Source: Pseudomonadota bacterium (GTDB lineage Bacteria > Pseudomonadota > Gammaproteobacteria > Xanthomonadales > Xanthomonadaceae). From it: a stretch of 9,978 nt of DNA. The translations under genes were made by a program, and so were the position numbers. The notes under the pieces were generated by a model, which was not told the origin of the DNA, searched no databases, and worked only from the letters and a program-made list of their open reading frames with translations. The stretch covers positions 1 through 9,978 of the forward strand of contig JAEWAG010000216.1 in the NCBI GenBank assembly GCA_023391775.1, written 5' to 3'. Shown here one piece after another: positions 6,924 through 9,978 of the stretch. The stretch's first letter is position 1, and each line of letters opens with the position of its first letter.

Positions 6924-7145
6924 TCAGCCGCGCGGCGCCGGCGGTGCGTGTTCGGCCTCCAGCGCGCGGTGGGTGGCTTCGGCATGCTTGTAGACCTGCT
7001 GGGCCCTGCCGGCCAGGTCGGTGAAGCTGCCGCCGAGGAACAGCGCGATGGCGCCGGCGAGCATCGGGTTGGGTGCCCGGCGCCGGTAGCCCCAGGCCAG
7101 CAGGCCGATGCCGGTGAACAGGAACGCGTACTGCAGCCAGGCCAT
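6924..7145 (-). CDS. Small two-helix membrane protein
   Basis: The 73-residue product is too small and featureless to name. Helix one spans about residues 4-20, then RRR (21-23) forms a positive loop that should stay in the cytoplasm, and helix two spans about 27-45. The remaining tail (46-67) is charged and predicted helical, ending in Pro-rich residues. By the positive-inside rule both ends would face the periplasm. The ATG at 7143-7145 is preceded by GGAGG at a 9-base distance, and a longer open frame upstream to 7205 lacks support. It lies 108 bases downstream of the methyltransferase on the same strand, so it may have its own promoter or be a distal operon member. Confidence 0.68.
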   Translation of the reverse strand: MAWLQYAFLFTGIGLLAWGYRRRAPNPMLAGAIALFLGGSFTDLAGRAQQVYKHAEATHRALEAEHAPPAPRG

Positions 7146-7253
7146 GTCCGTTGCCCTCCATGCAATTGGAGAGCGACTCTGGCAGGCCGGTGCGCCGGCC
7201 ACCATCGGCCGATGCCCCGCAGCGGTGTCGGATCTGTCCGATGGCCGCCCGGC
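7146..7253. repeat. Intergenic cluster of short inverted repeats
   Basis: Four small palindromes fill this 108-base gap. CTCCA/TGGAG (7156-7160 and 7167-7171) includes the ribosome site of the 73-residue gene. GGCCGG/CCGGCC surrounds TGCG (7185-7200). CATCGGCCGATG is a perfect 12-base palindrome (7203-7214). TCGGA/TCCGA surrounds TCTG (7228-7241). The last three could together end the alaA-SGNH-methyltransferase transcript, though there is no U tract, or act as operator sites for the small membrane protein gene. Confidence 0.45.
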
Positions 7254-7958
7254 TCAGTCGCGGCTGGCGACCACCAGCCAGTTGTTGAATGGCGTGTCGC
7301 CGGACAGGGGCGAGAACTCGCTGCGCAGGCCGGCCGCGTCGAAGCGTTCGCGCAGCATGGCCGCCTCCGGGTAGTGCACGGGCGCGGCGTTCATCCAGCC
7401 GACCAGGCGCGCGAACACGTCGGTGGTGCGGGTGATGCGCGCACGCCGGCTGCCGTCGTCCAGGCCGGTGCGGATCACCAGCCGCGAGCCGGGCTCGAGC
7501 ATCGCCACCAGCGCATCGACCACGTCGCGCTGGCGCTGCGGCTGCAGGAACTGCATCACGTCCAGGATCGCCACGCTGCCACGATGGGGCGGCAGCGAGG
7601 TGGACAGGTCCAGGGTCTCGAAGCCGGCGTCGGTCAGCCCGGCACGAGCGGCGGCGCGGCGCGCGGAGGCGATCTTGCGGTGGTCGTTGTCCACGCCGAA
7701 GTAGCGCATCGCGATGCCATCGTCCTGCAGCGCGTGCGCAAGCAGGCCGATGCCGCAGCCCAGGTCCAGCAGCGGGCCACGGGCCTCGCGCAGGGCGTCG
7801 CACACGCCCGGGTAGAGCGGGTCGCTGCGCAGCTTCGCCCGGGCGTAGTAGTAGTGGTAACGGCTGCCCAGCAGGGTGCCGGGGAGGAAGGCGCTGGCGA
7901 TGTGCTGCGCGCGCTGCGGCGACAGCGGGCGCGGCGCGGGGTTTGCTGCGGCGTTCAT
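7254..7958 (-). CDS. Class I SAM-dependent methyltransferase
   Basis: The 234-residue protein has the Rossmann-like methyltransferase fold. Motif I is LLDLGCGIGLLA (63-74), the acidic end of strand two is YFGVDND (86-92), and a later strand reads SVAILDVMQFL (128-138), the usual place for the motif IV residues. The N-terminal stretch GSRYHYYYARAKLRSDPLY (31-49), rich in Tyr and Arg, probably helps bind the substrate, which I cannot identify. The start at 7956-7958 has GGAG 6 bases before it (plus-strand CTCC, 7965-7968). Its ATG overlaps the stop of the SGNH gene in ATGA, which indicates translational coupling. It is the third gene of the aminotransferase-hydrolase-methyltransferase unit. The family is certain; small-molecule methylation is more likely than RNA or protein methylation, but this is inference. 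Confidence 0.88.
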   Translation of the reverse strand: MNAAANPAPRPLSPQRAQHIASAFLPGTLLGSRYHYYYARAKLRSDPLYPGVCDALREARGPLLDLGCGIGLLAHALQDDGIAMRYFGVDNDHRKIASARRAAARAGLTDAGFETLDLSTSLPPHRGSVAILDVMQFLQPQRQRDVVDALVAMLEPGSRLVIRTGLDDGSRRARITRTTDVFARLVGWMNAAPVHYPEAAMLRERFDAAGLRSEFSPLSGDTPFNNWLVVASRD

Positions 7959-8590
7959 GCGGTTCTCCGTACGCCCAGTGCGGCCTGCGCCGCCGGCAGG
8001 GCCAGCGCGCTCCACAGGGCATACATGGCGGCCGACGGGTGCAACCCGTCATCGGCCAGCATCGTGGGCTCGGCGCCGCGCTGGCGGCTGACCGGGGCGA
8101 TGTCGACCCAGTGCGCGCCGGCGGCGGCGGCCTGGGCCTGGCAGATCGCGTTGAAGGTGTCGATCTGGCGGGCCACCAGCGCGCGGTCGCGTCCCTGGGC
8201 GAAGGCGAACGGAGTCACCCCCCAGTCCGGGATGGCCAGCACCAGCACCCGCGACGCATCACCACCGGCGAAACCGGCCGCGCGCTGCAGCAGGGCGGCG
8301 AAGCGGGCGGCGAAGCCCTCGCTGTCCAGCCCGCGGTACTGGTCGTTGACCCCGGCCAGCAGGCTGACCAGCGCGTGGTCGCCCGCTATCGGCGCGCGGG
8401 CGTGTTCGGCGTGGATGCCCGCATCCAGCTCGGCGGTGGTCCAGCCGGTGGTGGCGATGATCCGCGGCGGCGCCAGGTCCACGCCCTGCGCGCGCAGGGC
8501 CGCGGCCAGCTGCACCGGCCAGCGTCCGTCTTCCGCGATGCCTTCGCCGATGGTGTACGAGTCGCCCAGGGCGAGAAACGCCTGCGCCAC
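7955..8590 (-). CDS. SGNH/GDSL hydrolase
   Basis: The 211-residue protein is a lipase/esterase-like hydrolase of the SGNH superfamily. Block I is FLALGDSYTIGEG (5-17) with nucleophile Ser11. The block II glycine is in TTGWTT (47-52), block III is AGVNDQY (79-85) with oxyanion Asn82, and block V is DDGLHPS (180-186) with Asp181 and His184. All four catalytic elements are present, so it should be active on an ester or acetyl group. I see no signal peptide, so it is probably cytosolic. A GTG at 8588-8590 is the only reasonable start, because block I follows within a few residues. It lies 2 bases after the aminotransferase stop and depends on coupling, as no ribosome site is visible. Its stop overlaps the methyltransferase start. 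The substrate is unknown. Confidence 0.9.
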   Translation of the reverse strand: MAQAFLALGDSYTIGEGIAEDGRWPVQLAAALRAQGVDLAPPRIIATTGWTTAELDAGIHAEHARAPIAGDHALVSLLAGVNDQYRGLDSEGFAARFAALLQRAAGFAGGDASRVLVLAIPDWGVTPFAFAQGRDRALVARQIDTFNAICQAQAAAAGAHWVDIAPVSRQRGAEPTMLADDGLHPSAAMYALWSALALPAAQAALGVRRTA

Positions 8591-8592
8591 GC

Positions 8593-9864
8593 TTACGCCG
8601 CCGCGTTCCGGGACTTGATCGGCACCACCTTGGTCGCCGCCTCCGCGCGCCGCGCCAGGGCCCGGTCGATGCGCTGGAACACCTCGCGCATCAGCTCGGC
8701 CTGGGGCAGCAGGGTGACCCGGAAGTGGTCGCGGTAGGGCACGTTGAAGCTGGAGCCGGGCACGATCAGCACGTGCTCGGTTTCCAGCAGCTCCAGCGCG
8801 AACTTGTGGTCGTCGAAGCCGCGCGCGGCCGCGCCGGTCACCGAGGGGAAGGCGTACAGCGCGCCCTGCGGCTCGACCAGGTGCAGGTGCTCGCTGGCGG
8901 CGCAGGCCTCCACCACCGCGCGGCGGGTCTCGTACAGGCGGCCGCCCGGCGCGCACAGCGCGCTGATGGTGTCCGGGCCGTTGACCGCCGCGGCGATCGC
9001 GTACTGGCCGCCGACGTTGGCGCACAGGCGCAGGCCGGACAGCAGGTCCAGCGCGTTGCGGTAATCGGCCGTGAGCTCGCGCGAGCCGGTGAGGATCGCC
9101 CAGCCCACGCGCCAGCCGCAGGCGCGGTGCACCTTGCTCAGGCCGGAGAAGGTGATGCACGGGTGGTCGCCGGCGATCGGTGCCAGCGGCTCGAAGGCGG
9201 CGCCGTCGTACAGCACCTGGTCGTAGATCTCGTCCACCAGCAGCAGCAGGCCGTCGCGGCGCGCGATCGCCACCAGCCGCTCCAGCAGTTCCTTCGGGTA
9301 CACCGCGCCGGTGGGATTGTTCGGGTTGATCAGCACGATCGCGCGGGTGCGCGCGGAAACCAGGTTCTCCACCTCCACCGGGTCGGGCATGAAGCCGTTC
9401 TCCGGCGGGCAGCGGTAGTACACCGGACGGCCGTCGTTGAGGATCGTCGCCGCCGACCACAGCGGGTAGTCCGGCGAGGGCACCAGCACCTCGTCGCCCG
9501 GGTTGAGCAGCGCCCGCAGGGTCATGTCGATCAGCTCGGACACGCCGTTGCCGACGAACACCCGGTCGGTGTCCACGTGCGGCGCGTTGCGCTTGCGGTA
9601 GGCGGCGGCCAGGGCCTCGCGCGCAGCCGGCAGGCCGAGCTGGTGTGTATAAGGATCGGTGTTGTCGATGTCGTCGACGATCGCCCGCTGCAGGTGCGCC
9701 GGTGCCCGGAAGCCGAACGCGCCCGGGTTGCCGATGTTGAGCTTGATCAGCTTGCGCCCCTCGGCCTCGAGCTCGTGGGCTCGCCGGTTGAGTTCACCGC
9801 GGATCTCGTAGCGGACTTCCGACAGCCGCTCGCGGATGGCGAGCGTTTTTCCGGTGGACGACAT
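8593..9864 (-). CDS. alaA: AlaA-like pyridoxal-phosphate aminotransferase
   Basis: The 423-residue protein closely follows E. coli AlaA (405 residues), the glutamate-pyruvate aminotransferase that makes alanine in the cytosol. Shared features are LKLNIGNPGAFGF-type residues (39-52), VGNGVSELI (104-112), PSPDYPLW (129-136) and NPNNPTGAVY (180-189). The cofactor contacts Asp211 and Tyr214 lie in VDEIYD (210-215). The Schiff-base lysine is Lys244 in SGLSKVHR (240-247), and Arg382 in DHFRVTLLP (379-387) binds the substrate carboxylate. It is slightly longer at both ends, with a basic C-terminal tail. The ATG at 9862-9864 fits homologue starts; an in-frame ATG at 9900 would add 12 Pro-rich residues. 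Neither has a clear ribosome site. It is the first gene of a three-gene unit. Aromatic or other amino-acid specificity cannot be excluded. Confidence 0.92.
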   Translation of the reverse strand: MSSTGKTLAIRERLSEVRYEIRGELNRRAHELEAEGRKLIKLNIGNPGAFGFRAPAHLQRAIVDDIDNTDPYTHQLGLPAAREALAAAYRKRNAPHVDTDRVFVGNGVSELIDMTLRALLNPGDEVLVPSPDYPLWSAATILNDGRPVYYRCPPENGFMPDPVEVENLVSARTRAIVLINPNNPTGAVYPKELLERLVAIARRDGLLLLVDEIYDQVLYDGAAFEPLAPIAGDHPCITFSGLSKVHRACGWRVGWAILTGSRELTADYRNALDLLSGLRLCANVGGQYAIAAAVNGPDTISALCAPGGRLYETRRAVVEACAASEHLHLVEPQGALYAFPSVTGAAARGFDDHKFALELLETEHVLIVPGSSFNVPYRDHFRVTLLPQAELMREVFQRIDRALARRAEAATKVVPIKSRNAAA

Positions 9865-9978
9865 GGCTGGGCCCGGAGGGGCGAGGGGAGGGTCTGGCAT
9901 GGTATCGGAAATGCGGCGTGGCGGTGCCCGGCAACGGCCGCCAGGCCAGGCGGGGCGGAGGTTTCCCCGGAAACGGCC
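9865..9978. promoter_or_regulatory. Region upstream of the aminotransferase operon, with a palindrome
   Basis: These 114 bases should contain the promoter of the minus-strand unit. The clearest feature is the inverted repeat GTTTCC-CC-GGAAAC (9961-9974), 97 bases before the start codon. It has a 2-base centre, so it resembles a protein-binding site more than an RNA hairpin. I see no confident -10 or -35 box. The window ends before the neighbouring gene is reached. Confidence 0.35.

Noticed and set aside
7166..7205. Longer start for the 73-residue membrane protein
   Set aside because: The added 20 residues are not hydrophobic and overlap the palindromes. The ATG at 7145 has a GGAGG site and directly precedes the first helix.
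6948..8618. A 556-codon plus-strand open frame
   Set aside because: It covers the reverse side of the 73-residue gene, methyltransferase and SGNH hydrolase, all of which have clear motifs. The translation shows no domain.
8591..9460. Minus-strand frame continuing upstream of the SGNH hydrolase, suggesting a fusion
   Set aside because: The frame is only an out-of-phase reading of the aminotransferase gene. SGNH block I begins five residues after the GTG at 8590, so the hydrolase is a separate protein.

Overview
The window is about 10 kb of chromosomal, very GC-rich DNA (roughly 70% by eye) with tightly packed, single-domain metabolic genes. Codon use, gene content and the style of the proteins (a Grx4 glutaredoxin fused to a rhodanese, an AlaA-type aminotransferase, a DUF924 protein, a membrane-anchored NodB deacetylase) suggest a gammaproteobacterium of the Xanthomonadaceae/Lysobacteraceae (Lysobacter, Luteimonas or Stenotrophomonas-like). 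That placement is inference from recognition, not a search. I see no tRNA, rRNA, insertion sequence, integrase, CRISPR array or phage gene. No stretch of more than about 170 bases lacks a gene.

Layout. 1-87 is the tail of an unidentified gene. 123-953 (+) is S-formylglutathione hydrolase, the second step of glutathione-dependent formaldehyde detoxification. 1040-1603 (+) is a small secreted protein of unknown function. A minus-strand block follows, read in the order 3669 to 1616: a DegV-family lipid-binding-like protein, a 113-residue unknown protein, and a DUF71/DPH6-like PP-loop protein; the last two are almost contiguous. Next, also on the minus strand, is an HCCA-isomerase/DsbA-like protein (3751-4377). 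It is transcribed divergently from a DUF924 protein (4544-5080, +). A strong hairpin (5089-5108) separates that gene from the convergent gene at 5151-6077 (-). This gene encodes a three-part protein: a CGFS monothiol glutaredoxin, a cysteine-less A-type (IscA-like) domain and a rhodanese. A membrane-anchored polysaccharide deacetylase (6141-6917, +) diverges from it across 63 bases. The right third is a minus-strand run from 9864 down to 6924: AlaA-like aminotransferase, SGNH hydrolase, SAM methyltransferase and a 73-residue membrane protein. The first three are almost certainly one transcript, with a 2-base gap and then an ATGA overlap.

How they work together. There is no single pathway. The formaldehyde hydrolase, monothiol glutaredoxin and GST-kappa-like isomerase all belong to glutathione chemistry, but they are in separate transcription units. 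The alaA-SGNH-methyltransferase unit is the tightest genetic association and may link alanine/pyruvate transamination with an unknown ester hydrolysis and methylation. I found no clear undescribed defence or mobile system. The best leads are the tripartite glutaredoxin fusion, the altered signature motifs in the DegV and PP-loop proteins, and the aminotransferase-hydrolase-methyltransferase operon.
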